This document shows positions 17,596 to 25,991 of a DNA stretch of 64,000 bases, piece after piece. The DNA is from Allomuricauda sp. ARW1Y1. Lineage in GTDB: Bacteria > Bacteroidota > Bacteroidia > Flavobacteriales > Flavobacteriaceae. The position numbers were made by a program, and so were the translations under genes. The notes beneath the pieces were generated by a model that saw nothing but the letters and a program-made list of their open reading frames with translations, was not told the origin of the DNA and did not search any database. Position 1 is the stretch's first letter, and every line of letters begins with the position of its first letter. The stretch is from positions 806,001 through 870,000 of the forward strand of contig NZ_JACBZU010000001.1 of NCBI RefSeq assembly GCF_013407935.1, written 5' to 3'.

Positions 17596-18915
17596 TTACA
17601 GACGCTTCATCGCCTCAATGAGGTCATCCCTTTTTCTTGGCGAAATGTTTACCTGAAGGTCGTTTTCCATTATAAGATAACCTCCATCGGTCTTTACATA
17701 TTTTTTCACTTTTCGCAAGTTGACAAGGTAGCTGTTGTGTACACGCATAAAGTTATACTCGGCAAGCATTTGTTCACATTCCTTTAAGTGCTTGCTTACC
17801 ATGGGTATTTCCCCGCTGTCCATCATAAAACAGGTATAGGAACCATCAGCTTTACAGGCGATAACATCCTTGATTTCTATAAACTCCATACCCGTGGTGG
17901 TACCAATGGTGGTAAAGTTTTCTTGCAAGGCTTCGTCCAAATCTAGGCCATCAAAATTGTCCACATCTTGGGTAGCATTCAAATCATAGGTTTCTTCCTC
18001 GCCGTTTTCGTTGTTGATGCGACCTATATCAGTAATGGAAAGCCCTAATTTGAGCTTGTATTTATTTACCCCTCTGTTGGGTTTTGGATTGCCATTGGCA
18101 TCCATTAGGGTGTATTTGGCATGGTCGGGGCGCCATTCGTAAACCAATCCTAGGTCAGCTCCAAAACCCGATGAGGAACTAAAACTCAAAAGGTCGTCCA
18201 ATACATCACTGCCTTCCGAAAAATCCCTGCCCTGTGTTAACTGACCTGTGGTGGTTATTTGCCTTGGGGCTGCATTATAATCCAAGCTAATGTCCGAACC
18301 GTTGATGTAATTATGGCGTATGCCGGAAAGGTACTTAACGGTAAGACCCCCTTTAAAAAAGTGCTCTTCCCTGTCGGACAACACACGCGCATAAGTGGCA
18401 CCTATTTCTGTCCAAAGGTTTAACTGACCGGAGATATTGCCCTCGTTTACAAAGAAATCCTCGTTCTCATTGAAACCACCTTCTTTATCGATAGTGTTTC
18501 CGTTGACATCATCAATGTTTAAAAAGATGCGTCCTCTGGTATAAACTGCTATGGAGTGTTTTTGCGACATGCTCAACATGGTCGCTGGTCCGAGGATATC
18601 CAAATTGGCGGCCAAGAAGTTATTGTTTTTTGGGGATTTGCTCGCTTCATCGAAGGTGTTTTCAAAATCCCGAAATAGGTCGCCTAAATTGGCACCTAGA
18701 TAGTCGTTGCCAAAAAAGGCACTGACACCTGCAAGGTTCACGTCCAACTTTAGACGGGAGTCTGCAATGTTAGCAGGGTTGGAAAGAATTCCATGCACCC
18801 CGTTGTAATTGTCTTCCAAAAATCCCGAATAGGATTGGGATTGTGCTTTTTGCATTGTTAGTATCAAGAAAAGACCTGCTAATATCTTTCCTGAAAACAT
18901 CATTTTATTTTTCAT
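17596..18915 (-). CDS. Chimera: exported DUF5723-type outer-membrane protein fused to a LytTR DNA-binding domain
   Basis: 439 residues with two parts that do not belong together topologically. Residues 1-26 are a clear signal peptide (LFLILTMQKAQSQ). Residues 27 to about 335 read as the first part of a DUF5723 outer-membrane barrel (SGFLEDNYNGVHGILSNPA, ANLDILGPATMLSM). From about residue 339 the sequence becomes a complete LytTR domain (GMEFIEIKDVIACKADGSYT, FMRVHNSYLVNL, and a C-terminal ISPRKRDDLIEAM). LytTR domains bind DNA in the cytoplasm and normally follow a receiver domain, which is absent. The 8-bp repeat TGGTGGTA occurs twice at the junction (17895-17902 and 17907-17914), consistent with a deletion. 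The gene may encode a new protein or be a broken remnant; an assembly error is also possible. Confidence 0.75.
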   Translation of the reverse strand: MKNKMMFSGKILAGLFLILTMQKAQSQSYSGFLEDNYNGVHGILSNPANIADSRLKLDVNLAGVSAFFGNDYLGANLGDLFRDFENTFDEASKSPKNNNFLAANLDILGPATMLSMSQKHSIAVYTRGRIFLNIDDVNGNTIDKEGGFNENEDFFVNEGNISGQLNLWTEIGATYARVLSDREEHFFKGGLTVKYLSGIRHNYINGSDISLDYNAAPRQITTTGQLTQGRDFSEGSDVLDDLLSFSSSSGFGADLGLVYEWRPDHAKYTLMDANGNPKPNRGVNKYKLKLGLSITDIGRINNENGEEETYDLNATQDVDNFDGLDLDEALQENFTTIGTTTGMEFIEIKDVIACKADGSYTCFMMDSGEIPMVSKHLKECEQMLAEYNFMRVHNSYLVNLRKVKKYVKTDGGYLIMENDLQVNISPRKRDDLIEAMKRL

Positions 18916-18995
18916 CGTTTATGTATTGCTATTGGTTTTCACCTTTTTAAAGGGAACAAAGAGAATACAAATAGCAATACGCAAAGGGCTCCAAT

Positions 18996-19046
18996 TAACG
19001 GATGGGGGTTCTGATCTGACGGATGAGGCTTTTGATCTGACGGATG
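18996..19046. repeat. Array 1a: three TRACGRATG repeats at 21-bp period
   Basis: TAACGGATG at 18996, TGACGGATG at 19017 and TGACGGATG at 19038. The 12-bp spacers are partly conserved (TTCTGATC / TTTTGATC). It lies 81 bp upstream of the DUF5723-LytTR start codon. Confidence 0.85.
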
Positions 19047-19300
19047 CAGATTTGGACAGGATTTTTCCTACTCTGATGATGTGGATAGGGAACAAACAAA
19101 AAAACCATTACAACCAAGGAATCTTTCGATTCCTTGGCGTAACGGAAACCTCAACTAAACTAAACACTTTTATGACTATCAGTCGTCAAAAGTGAATTGC
19201 TATATGTGCATGCGTTATATTGACCTTGCTTATGAATATGCACTAACGCTTAAATGCATGACAAACATACAATCGAAAGTTTGAAAAAATTGTGGCCAAT

Positions 19301-19351
19301 TGACGAATGCCCCTTCTGATCTGACGGATGGCCCTTCTGATCTGACGGATG
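19301..19351. repeat. Array 1b: three TRACGRATG repeats at 21-bp period
   Basis: TGACGAATG at 19301, TGACGGATG at 19322 and TGACGGATG at 19343, with nearly identical spacers reading CCCCTTCTGATC and GCCCTTCTGATC. It sits between array 1a and the YegP terminator. Confidence 0.85.
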
Positions 19352-19360
19352 AAAAATAAG

Positions 19361-19395
19361 CACAAAAAAACAGCCCGATCGAGCTGTTTTTTGTG
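19361..19395. terminator. Terminator of the YegP gene (bidirectional form)
   Basis: CACAAAAAAACAGC and GCTGTTTTTTGTG pair around CCGATCGA. It lies 22 bp after the YegP stop on the minus strand. Confidence 0.75.
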
Positions 19396-19416
19396 ATGTA
19401 AAGTATGACTTTGTTT

Positions 19417-19746
19417 TTAGGAAACTTCTTCTACAGATGCATCGGGAGCATTTTTTTTCACAGAGGCAATACCATTTTCCATGGCAGATTCGCTGGAATA
19501 CATTTCACTGTTTCCTATAACCTGACCGTTGGATGCTTTCAGGTTAAAGTAGGGACTTCCATCCTTTGCCTTGTTTCTTTCAAAATTATCGTCGTCCTGC
19601 GCATGTTTTTTCACAGAATCGATACCGTTTTCGCAAGCGGCTTTGGAAGAGTACCCTTGGCTGCTCAAAATTACCTGTCCGTTCCCGGCCTTCAAATTGA
19701 ACCTGAACTTTCCGGATTTATCGGTTTTAATCTCAAATTTTCCCAT
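19417..19746 (-). CDS. YegP/DUF1508 family small protein
   Basis: 109 residues made of two DUF1508 repeats. Each has the pattern GKFRFNLKAGNGQVILSS / SPYFNLKASNGQVIGNS followed by a helix (AACENGIDSVKKHA / AMENGIASVKKNA). This is the standard length and architecture of YegP-like proteins, whose biochemical role is unknown. Single gene with its own terminator. Confidence 0.88.
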   Translation of the reverse strand: MGKFEIKTDKSGKFRFNLKAGNGQVILSSQGYSSKAACENGIDSVKKHAQDDDNFERNKAKDGSPYFNLKASNGQVIGNSEMYSSESAMENGIASVKKNAPDASVEEVS

Positions 19747-19871
19747 ACTTATTTGTTTTATGAACTAAATCTAGAGATTTTCTTAAAAAATGACCAATAA
19801 ATACAATGAAAAATGATGATTGACCAAGCTTTTTCCCTTTTTGAGAATATTGATTCAGAGCAATCCATAAA

Positions 19872-19896
19872 AAAAGGAGGCAAATTGCCTCCTTTT
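19872..19896 (-). terminator. Terminator of the pro operon
   Basis: AAAAGGAGGCAAATTGCCTCCTTTT is a perfect palindrome with T4, lying 20 bp downstream of the proA stop. Confidence 0.8.
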
Positions 19897-19915
19897 ACAT
19901 CATTTTAGGTCGGGT

Positions 19916-21115
19916 TTACACCCTAATCTGTCCATCCCCAAATACATAGTATTTGTTGGTGACCAATTGCTTGAGACCCAATGGACCTCTGTGGTGCAAT
20001 TTATCGGTGCTGATGGCCAATTCTGCCCCAACGCCCATTTGTCCCCCATCGGTGAATCGGGTGGAGGCGTTCTGGTACACAGCGGCACAGTCTATATTTT
20101 CCATGAAGGTTCTGGCCACTTCATTGTTCTCTGTCATAATGGAAGCGGAGTGTCCACCGGAATTTTTATTGATTTTAGCAATAGCCTCGTCAATATTGTC
20201 CACGGCACCGATAACACACTTCATGGCCAAAAATTCCTCTTGCCAAATAGCTTCATCGGTTATGGTGTCTTCGTTGGTCAACGTTTTTTTGACTTCATCA
20301 TCTACCGTTATGGAAACATTGTTGGCAGTTAAGACCTTCTGTAGTTCTTTTAACTTATCTTCATACCCATCGATTTGGGTATCCATCAAAATTTTGTCCA
20401 ATGCATTACAGGCAGAAATCTTGTGGGTCTTTGCGTTCAAGATCACTTTCAAACTTTTTTCCCAATCCGCTTCTTTGTGTACATAAAGGAAATTGTTCCC
20501 CCTTCCGCTAATCAGTACGGCGCACTTGGCGTGTTCTTTTACAAATGCGATCAAGCGTTCACCGCCACGGGGTACGATAAGGTCCAGATCTTGGTCTGGA
20601 TTTCGTAAAAAATCTTGTGTTTGGGTCCTGTCCATTTCCAAGAACTGGATAAAATCCTTGGGCAAGCCATTCTCGGTGAGTGCTTGGTGCCAAAACTTGA
20701 CCAAAGCCTTGTTGCTATGGTAGGCTTCCTTACCTCCTTTGAGTAAAATTTTGTTATTTGCCTTAAAGGCAAGTACGGCCGCTTCCACGGTCACATCGGG
20801 ACGGGACTCATAAATGATCATGATGGTACCAAAGGGTGCCGTTCTGTTGATGATTTTAAGCCCGTTGTCCAATTCCCTTGTGGAAATTTCCTTGTTCACG
20901 GGGTCATCTTGCAGGCGCACCTCTTTCACGGCCTGAATCATTTGGTCTACCTTCTTTTGGTCCACTACCAAGCGATCGTACAAGGCTTGGTCGTCCCGAT
21001 TAAAGGCGTCGAGGTCTTTTTTGTTGGCTTGGAGCAGTTCGTCCCGATTTTCATCGAGAATGCGCTCCATGTCCTGTAATACTTTATTTTTTAAATCTGT
21101 TTTTAATAATTTCAT
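19916..21115 (-). CDS. proA: Gamma-glutamyl phosphate reductase
   Basis: Second step of proline synthesis: reduces gamma-glutamyl phosphate to glutamate 5-semialdehyde with NADPH. 399 residues. Aldehyde-dehydrogenase fold with PFGTIMIIYESRPDVT, LLKGGKEAYHSN and SACNALDKIL, where the cysteine is the catalytic one. The C-terminal region has STRFTDGGQMGVGAELAIST. Third gene of proC-proB-proA, 5 bp after proB. Confidence 0.95.
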   Translation of the reverse strand: MKLLKTDLKNKVLQDMERILDENRDELLQANKKDLDAFNRDDQALYDRLVVDQKKVDQMIQAVKEVRLQDDPVNKEISTRELDNGLKIINRTAPFGTIMIIYESRPDVTVEAAVLAFKANNKILLKGGKEAYHSNKALVKFWHQALTENGLPKDFIQFLEMDRTQTQDFLRNPDQDLDLIVPRGGERLIAFVKEHAKCAVLISGRGNNFLYVHKEADWEKSLKVILNAKTHKISACNALDKILMDTQIDGYEDKLKELQKVLTANNVSITVDDEVKKTLTNEDTITDEAIWQEEFLAMKCVIGAVDNIDEAIAKINKNSGGHSASIMTENNEVARTFMENIDCAAVYQNASTRFTDGGQMGVGAELAISTDKLHHRGPLGLKQLVTNKYYVFGDGQIRV

Positions 21116-21120
21116 TACTG

Positions 21121-21891
21121 TTATTTTGAAACTTCTGTTCCTACGTTCTTTCCTTCGATTACATCCAAGATTACGTTTTCGCGTTTTCCGTTAACGATGT
21201 ATGAAGGTATGTTGGCTGCTGCCGCTTTTTGGGCATAGTTCAATTTTGAACCCATGCCGCCACGGCCTTCACCTTCTTGCTTGTTTCCTTCTTCTATGTA
21301 TTTGTCCAAATCTTCCTTGGGTTCGACTTTGTCGATTACCTTGGAATCTTCCTTTTCCGGATGTCCGTCGTAAAGCCCATCAATATCTGTCATAAGAATC
21401 AGTTTGTCGGCTTTCATCAACTGGGCCAACAAGGTGGCCAGCTCATCATTGTCCGAGAACATGGACATGGATACGGATACCGCATCGTCTTCATTGGCAA
21501 TTGGGATTACACCTTCGGAGAGCAATCCTTCCAAGCAATTGATCATGTTGTCGCGATGCACACCAGGGTTAAAATCCCTTTTGGTGGGGAGTACTTGGGC
21601 ACACTTCATTCCGTAATCCCCAAAGATGTTGTAATAATGTCTCATCATTCTGGGTTGGCCAATGGCAGAATATACCTGTCGTCGTTGGGTCTTATCCTTG
21701 ATTTTGGCTTTTCCCAGCACCTCTTTACCGGCGATTACCGATCCAGAGGAAACCAAAATGGTCATAATGTCCCGCTCATATAGTTCGGCAATTTGTTGTA
21801 CCAAACTGTTGAGCACTGGTCTTACGATTCTATTGTCTTTATTGGTCATCACATTGGTACCTACTTTAATGACCACTAGTTCTTTGTACAT
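21121..21891 (-). CDS. proB: Glutamate 5-kinase (short form without PUA domain)
   Basis: First step of proline synthesis: phosphorylates glutamate at the gamma carboxyl. 256 residues, an amino-acid-kinase fold only (VIKVGTNVMT, LVSSGSVIAGK, NDELATLLAQLMKADKLILMTDIDGLYD, GGMGSKLNYAQKAA). The C-terminal PUA domain of the E. coli enzyme (367 aa) is missing, as in many shorter homologues. Lies between proC and proA with 3- and 5-bp gaps. Confidence 0.95.
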   Translation of the reverse strand: MYKELVVIKVGTNVMTNKDNRIVRPVLNSLVQQIAELYERDIMTILVSSGSVIAGKEVLGKAKIKDKTQRRQVYSAIGQPRMMRHYYNIFGDYGMKCAQVLPTKRDFNPGVHRDNMINCLEGLLSEGVIPIANEDDAVSVSMSMFSDNDELATLLAQLMKADKLILMTDIDGLYDGHPEKEDSKVIDKVEPKEDLDKYIEEGNKQEGEGRGGMGSKLNYAQKAAAANIPSYIVNGKRENVILDVIEGKNVGTEVSK

Positions 21892-21894
21892 GGT

Positions 21895-22701
21895 TTAGTA
21901 TTCTTCGCCAAGTTCCACAGCTCTACCGAATGCTGCGAAGGCGGCTTCTTTGATTAATTCGTTTACATTGTTGTCTTCCATGGAATCCAAGGCGGCCCGA
22001 GTGGTTCCTCCTTTGGAGGCGACCATCTCCATCCAGGTGTCGGGGTTTAGGTTGTTCTGGTTGAACAATTCCACCGCACCGGTAAAGGTTTGGCTCACCA
22101 AAACCTTGGAAACATTTTCTGAAAATCCCATTTGCAGGGCGGCCTCCATCATGCTCTGCATAAAATAGAATACGTAGGCCGGACCACTTCCGGAAATACC
22201 TGTAGAGGCATCAATGAACTTTTCATTTTTTACCCGAAGCGATTTTCCCGTGGTGTCCAACAATCCTTCGACCATAAAAAGCTCCAAACGGGAAACTTCT
22301 TCTGCGGACACGTAGCTGGTGAGACCCTTGCCTACCTGAGCGGGCAAATTGGGCATCGCACGGACCACTTTTTTGATTCCCAAGGCTTCTTGGATATAGT
22401 TAATGGTGACCCCTGCCATGATCGAAATGAACAATTGCTCGGGATTCACCAGTTTCTTCATGCGTTGGAAGAGTTCTTCGGCATGATAGGGTTTAACGGC
22501 CAAAAAAATGATGTCGGCCTGCGGTACACAGTCCTCAATCTTATCAATGGCATCGAAATAGGCAATTTTACCTACTTCTTCGAGTCTTTCTTTTGACTTG
22601 TCCAATACCATAATGTTGCGTTTCTTCAACAGTTTGGATTTAGACATACCTGTGGCATAGGTAAGCCCCATGTTACCTGCGCCAATAACCAATACTTTCA
22701 T
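21895..22701 (-). CDS. proC: Pyrroline-5-carboxylate reductase
   Basis: Last step of proline synthesis, NAD(P)H-dependent. 268 residues. The N-terminal Rossmann motif VLVIGAGNMG is followed by the C-terminal helical domain with ASTGISGSGPAYVFYFMQSM and the family signature VASKGGTTRAALDSM. First gene of the proC-proB-proA operon, so the whole glutamate-to-proline route is in one transcript. Confidence 0.95.
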   Translation of the reverse strand: MKVLVIGAGNMGLTYATGMSKSKLLKKRNIMVLDKSKERLEEVGKIAYFDAIDKIEDCVPQADIIFLAVKPYHAEELFQRMKKLVNPEQLFISIMAGVTINYIQEALGIKKVVRAMPNLPAQVGKGLTSYVSAEEVSRLELFMVEGLLDTTGKSLRVKNEKFIDASTGISGSGPAYVFYFMQSMMEAALQMGFSENVSKVLVSQTFTGAVELFNQNNLNPDTWMEMVASKGGTTRAALDSMEDNNVNELIKEAAFAAFGRAVELGEEY

Positions 22702-22740
22702 TGTTTTTATTAAAGGGTTATATAATAAATTAAAATGGTG

Positions 22741-22932
22741 TTATGCGAGTACGTTGCAATCCTTGCAATCCTTAATCTTTCCATAATACGTGGAACGATA
22801 GCGGTGCAAAGTGCGGACGGGAAGCCCCATAATATACCTTCTTATGTACGTGACACGGGTGGTAAGCTCCCCCATTTTAACGCTGTAGCGCTTTTCATAT
22901 CTGGTTTCCCTTTTAATTCTTGAAAGTCTCAT
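22741..22932 (-). CDS. Small basic protein of unknown function downstream of rpsU
   Basis: 63 residues, rich in Arg and Lys (MRLSRIKRETRYEKRYSVKM...), ending with a CxxC pair (KDCKDCNVLA). It starts 32 bp after the rpsU stop in the same orientation. The basic character, the CxxC and its place after a ribosomal protein gene suggest an RNA- or ribosome-associated protein; that is inference. I believe similar small proteins occur next to rpsU in other flavobacteria but cannot verify it here. Confidence 0.6.
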   Translation of the reverse strand: MRLSRIKRETRYEKRYSVKMGELTTRVTYIRRYIMGLPVRTLHRYRSTYYGKIKDCKDCNVLA

Positions 22933-22964
22933 TTTGTTGTTGTTGATACTTTTTGTTTTTGATG

Positions 22965-23162
22965 TTATTGGTCTTCCTGTTCGTTCAGGAATTGTTCCTT
23001 GTATTGTGCCTTTTTCAATGTTTTTCGGCGTTCTACTGATTTTTTTGTGTATTCTTGACGGTCACGAATTTGGTCCAAACGCTTGGTGTTACGGTATTTC
23101 CGCTTATAGCGTTTGAGCGCTCGTTCGATACTTTCGCCTGGTTTTACTTCAATTTTTAACAT
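22965..23162 (-). CDS. rpsU: 30S ribosomal protein S21
   Basis: 65 residues. It has the S21 pattern IEVKPGESIERALKRYKRKY followed by a basic helical tail. S21 sits on the small-subunit platform near the anti-Shine-Dalgarno end of 16S rRNA; in Bacteroidota it has been linked to their lack of reliance on Shine-Dalgarno pairing. It lies 8 bp after the GNAT gene and is probably co-transcribed with it. Confidence 0.92.
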   Translation of the reverse strand: MLKIEVKPGESIERALKRYKRKYRNTKRLDQIRDRQEYTKKSVERRKTLKKAQYKEQFLNEQEDQ

Positions 23163-23170
23163 ATACTGAT

Positions 23171-23614
23171 TTATCTGTTCAATCTCATTTCTAGATGGGT
23201 TGCTTTGAACCCCTTTTCTTCAAAAAATTCTTTATTGGGATACTGGTTTTCACCTGTAATGTGAACGGCAACATCCCCTTTGCAATATTGGAGCGTATAG
23301 TCCAATAGTTTTTTTTCGATATCGTTTTTGCGGTGGTCTCTGTGAATCACAAAGAACACCAAGAAATTTTCTGGGATATAATCGCCCATCCCTGTTTTGT
23401 TCACAACGGCCAAGCCCAAAATGTCATCTTTCTCTTCCATGGCAAAAACATACCCTCCCAATCCGGGAATGTCTTTGGTGGAATACTGGATAGCCTTTCT
23501 AATGGCTTTTTTGGTGGCTTTTTTTCCTTCTTGATGATCAAAAAGAAAATTGGCAAACCGGTCAGCTTCCATGGTAGAAAGTCTAGTATAGGCATCGTAG
23601 GTTTTGATTACCAT
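23171..23614 (-). CDS. GNAT-family acetyltransferase
   Basis: 147 residues. The pattern fits a small GNAT domain: GGYVFAMEEKDDILGLAVVNK (beta-4), ENFLVFFVIHRDHRKNDIEKKLLDYTL (acetyl-CoA-binding segment and helix), then ITGENQYPNKEFFEEKGFKATHLEMR (beta-6/7). The canonical Q/RxxGxG/A loop is degenerate (HRKNDI), so cofactor use is uncertain. Upstream of rpsU in the same orientation. Substrate unknown. Confidence 0.7.
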   Translation of the reverse strand: MVIKTYDAYTRLSTMEADRFANFLFDHQEGKKATKKAIRKAIQYSTKDIPGLGGYVFAMEEKDDILGLAVVNKTGMGDYIPENFLVFFVIHRDHRKNDIEKKLLDYTLQYCKGDVAVHITGENQYPNKEFFEEKGFKATHLEMRLNR

Positions 23615-24057
23615 GCTTTTGTTTTGAACGATGATGGATTAAGTTTTAGTTAATGGTTAAAATAGGGCCAACAGGAATTCCGGAAATATTGCTTTGCGGG
23701 CTTCCTTGGTTACAGAGCTACTTCCCAAATGGGAAGGTAATTATAGGGTAGGCGGAATGAATTTATCTGGCTGGTTTCGAAATACCAGATATTGAAAACT
23801 TAGAATCCTGCAATTTTTTCTCTCGTGGAGCTTGACGTTCATCGGGGCAAAGGTAAGCAATGCTGCCCTTAAATCCCAATAATACTGGGCTTTATGTTTT
23901 TTCTAACGTTCGTCATGCAGCGTTTAACGCCTATGCAAACGTTATAGTTGGCATTTACTTTTGTTTCACCCCTTTAATTTGAATGATGAACAAAATGGGT
24001 TCTCTTATACACAAAACCTTCCACGAAAATATTATTCAATCTTTCCTACCTTATTTC
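23615..24057. other. 443-bp intergenic region, nothing clear
   Basis: No gene, tRNA or strong palindrome seen. A weak CCCA/TGGG hairpin near 23873-23893 is followed by a short T-run and may be a poor terminator. Confidence 0.3.
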
Positions 24058-24561
24058 TTATAGATTTACAAAACCCTTTGTTTCCGATTCGGATGTCTCC
24101 TTTACGGAACCACTTTTTCCAATTTTGAAGAAAGAAACCAATTTGGCGTTTTCATGGTCCCAATAATAGGCGTTGTCCATATTCACACTGATCAGGGCCA
24201 AATCCTCATCATTCTTTCCCTTGAACCAATTTAGCAAATGGGAATTCCATAATTCTTCTCTCTTTTGCTTCGCGATGATATGTGTTGCATTGCCGAATAT
24301 GGAAATATACTGGTCATCATCTTCATCTGCATACAAGAGTTGAACTCGGTTATCCTGCTCAATGTCGTTGAATAGGCCACTTTTCTTGGAAACAAAAAAC
24401 CAAAGGTCACCCTTTTCATCCATCTGTTGTATGGTCATTGGGCAAACGGAAAAAGGTGTTTTGTCCAAGTCACTGGCCATCATTACCGTTTTTTGTTCGT
24501 CGATCATAGTCCTAATTTTTCTCAGGCCTTCTGGGTTGTTCATATAATTCTTCTTATCCAT
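24058..24561 (-). CDS. Pyridoxamine 5'-phosphate oxidase-like (general stress protein 26 type) flavoprotein
   Basis: 167 residues forming a split-barrel flavin-binding domain. FSVCPMTIQQMDEKGDLWFFVSKKSGLFNDIEQDNRVQLLYADEDDDQYISIFGNA is the characteristic stretch, followed by a WF.GK.D.DL.LI.V segment. It is the short PNPOx-like group that binds FMN or F420-type cofactors and is often induced by stress; it is not PdxH. Monocistronic, substrate unknown. Confidence 0.82.
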   Translation of the reverse strand: MDKKNYMNNPEGLRKIRTMIDEQKTVMMASDLDKTPFSVCPMTIQQMDEKGDLWFFVSKKSGLFNDIEQDNRVQLLYADEDDDQYISIFGNATHIIAKQKREELWNSHLLNWFKGKNDEDLALISVNMDNAYYWDHENAKLVSFFKIGKSGSVKETSESETKGFVNL

Positions 24562-24787
24562 TATTTTGTATGTGTTGATTTCTATTTTCAGTTCAAGGAA
24601 ATACTGCTACAAAACAAACTTTGCGGCTAGCAAATCCTTTTTCCTCATGGGAATATAGGGTGTTAACTCGGTTTAGCTTAGCTCAATAGCGAGGAAGGTT
24701 AACGGTATCCATTAATTTTTGATAGGAAAGTGAATAACGACAAAATAACAGGGGAAAGAAAAAGCTAAGTGATGGGGGCAAAAACCA

Positions 24788-24816
24788 AAAAAGCTCCGAT
24801 TTCTCGGAGCTTTTTG
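24788..24816 (-). terminator. Terminator of tRNA-Asp
   Basis: AAAAAGCTCCGA and TCGGAGCTTTTT form a perfect stem around TTTC (plus-strand view). On the minus strand it begins 2 bp after the tRNA and ends in T6. Confidence 0.85.
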
Positions 24817-24817
24817 C

Positions 24818-24890
24818 GGTCTGGACGGGACTCGAACCCGCGACCCCCTGCGTGACAGGCAGGTATTCTAACCAACTGAACTACCAGACC
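24818..24890 (-). tRNA. tRNA-Asp (anticodon GTC)
   Basis: 73 nt with acceptor GGTCTGG/CCAGACC and discriminator G. The D-arm is AGTTCAGTTGGTTAGAAT, the anticodon loop TGTCACG gives GTC, and the T-arm is GCGGGTTCGAGTCCCGT. No CCA encoded. Promoter and terminator are both visible. Confidence 0.95.
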
Positions 24891-24963
24891 AATGATTTTA
24901 TCTTTGTGGGACTCCTGCAACAGCGGGATTCAAATCTTGTTCAATGCTTTTTTAAAGCGAGTG

Positions 24964-24995
24964 CAAATATACATTCTCATTTCGGATATGGCAAA
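24964..24995 (-). promoter_or_regulatory. Promoter of tRNA-Asp
   Basis: On the minus strand TTTG (24995-24992), a 20-nt spacer, and TATATTTG (24971-24964), followed by CACTCGC. A close match to the Bacteroidota -33/-7 promoter. Confidence 0.75.
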
Positions 24996-25015
24996 ACATT
25001 TTTTCAAAAAAAGCA

Positions 25016-25945
25016 TTAGCCAAATTTTTGCCGCTCTATCATAAAGGAATTCAACACTTGTGAGAAGTCGGAGCGAACATCCACACCCACATATTTTATT
25101 TGATATTGCGCGCATTTCATCTGGAGCTCCTTTTGGTATTCGGACACTTTTTCCGAGTAGGCCTTTTTAATGGAATCGGCATAAACATCGATGTGGGCAC
25201 CCGTTTCCACATCCACAAAACGTTTGGGGGCATTGTCAAAATCAAATCGAAGCTCGTGTTGGTGGTCCAATAGGTGAAAAAGGACCACCGAATGCTTGTT
25301 GTATTTTAAATGGCGCAAGGCCTCAAAGAGTTTTTCTTCTTCCGTTTCTGTCTGGAACATGTCCGTGAACAGAAATAGTAGACTTCGTCGATGTATCTTT
25401 TCTGCTATCTGATGGAGAAAGGTGTAGGTTTTGGTGGTCTGGCTTTGGTTTTTATGGGCAACCACTTCATTCAATTTGGAATACAGCATTTGAAAGTGCC
25501 GCTCACTGTTCTTTTCCGAGGCATGGAACTCATAGCTATCCGAATAAATACTTAGGCCCACCGCATCACGTTGTTTTTTCAATACCTGCATCAACGCAGC
25601 AATGGATAGCACGCCAAAACCTATTTTGTTGAGGTTGTCCAGCGCATAATCCTTTACCTCGGGGTAATACATGGAAGTAGAGTTGTCCAAGATCATGTGG
25701 CAGCGCAGATTGGTCTCATCCTCAAAACGTTTGGTGTACAAACGGTCAGTTCGGGCGAACAGTTTCCAATCAATGTGTTTGGTGCTCTGTCCAGGATTGT
25801 AAATCTTGTGCTCCGCAAACTCGGCAGAAAAGCCATGGAAAGGACTTTTGTGGATACCACTGATAAAGCCCTCCACAATCTGATGAGCCAAAAGCTCCAA
25901 ATTTTGGAAAAGATATGCTTTGCTAAGTTCCGACCGTACGTCCAT
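25016..25945 (-). CDS. DUF58 domain protein with von Willebrand A-like MIDAS motif
   Basis: 309 residues. The DUF58 signature (FSAEFAEHKIYNPGQSTKHIDWKLFARTDRLYTKRFEDE) is followed by CHMILDNSTSMYYP, a DxSxS metal-site motif of vWA domains, and a Rossmann-like remainder with LLFLFTDMFQT. Family members sit beside MoxR ATPases and aerotolerance (Bat) proteins. Neither a MoxR nor other Bat genes are adjacent here. Cytoplasmic by sequence. Exact role unknown. Confidence 0.85.
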   Translation of the reverse strand: MDVRSELSKAYLFQNLELLAHQIVEGFISGIHKSPFHGFSAEFAEHKIYNPGQSTKHIDWKLFARTDRLYTKRFEDETNLRCHMILDNSTSMYYPEVKDYALDNLNKIGFGVLSIAALMQVLKKQRDAVGLSIYSDSYEFHASEKNSERHFQMLYSKLNEVVAHKNQSQTTKTYTFLHQIAEKIHRRSLLFLFTDMFQTETEEEKLFEALRHLKYNKHSVVLFHLLDHQHELRFDFDNAPKRFVDVETGAHIDVYADSIKKAYSEKVSEYQKELQMKCAQYQIKYVGVDVRSDFSQVLNSFMIERQKFG

Positions 25946-25991
25946 AATTCATTTCAACAGCAATTGGTTTGATTTCGATTTAACATCAACG

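Larger units (their letters stand above)
18916..19416. other. 501-bp regulatory or remnant region upstream of the chimera
   Basis: No credible gene. It holds two 21-bp-period repeat arrays (18996-19046 and 19301-19351). It also holds a perfect 10-bp hairpin, CCAAGGAATC/GATTCCTTGG with loop TTTC (19114-19137), and an imperfect dyad CACTTTT...AAAAGTG (19165-19194). The terminator of the YegP gene lies at its right end. Confidence 0.6.

Noticed and set aside
18926..19195. 89-residue plus-strand frame upstream of the chimera
   Set aside because: It consists largely of translated 21-bp repeats (LTDGGSDLTDEAFDLTD).
18996..19351. The 21-bp repeats as a CRISPR array
   Set aside because: Only three short units per array, spacers are nearly identical to each other, and no cas genes are present. 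The geometry fits tandem operators instead.
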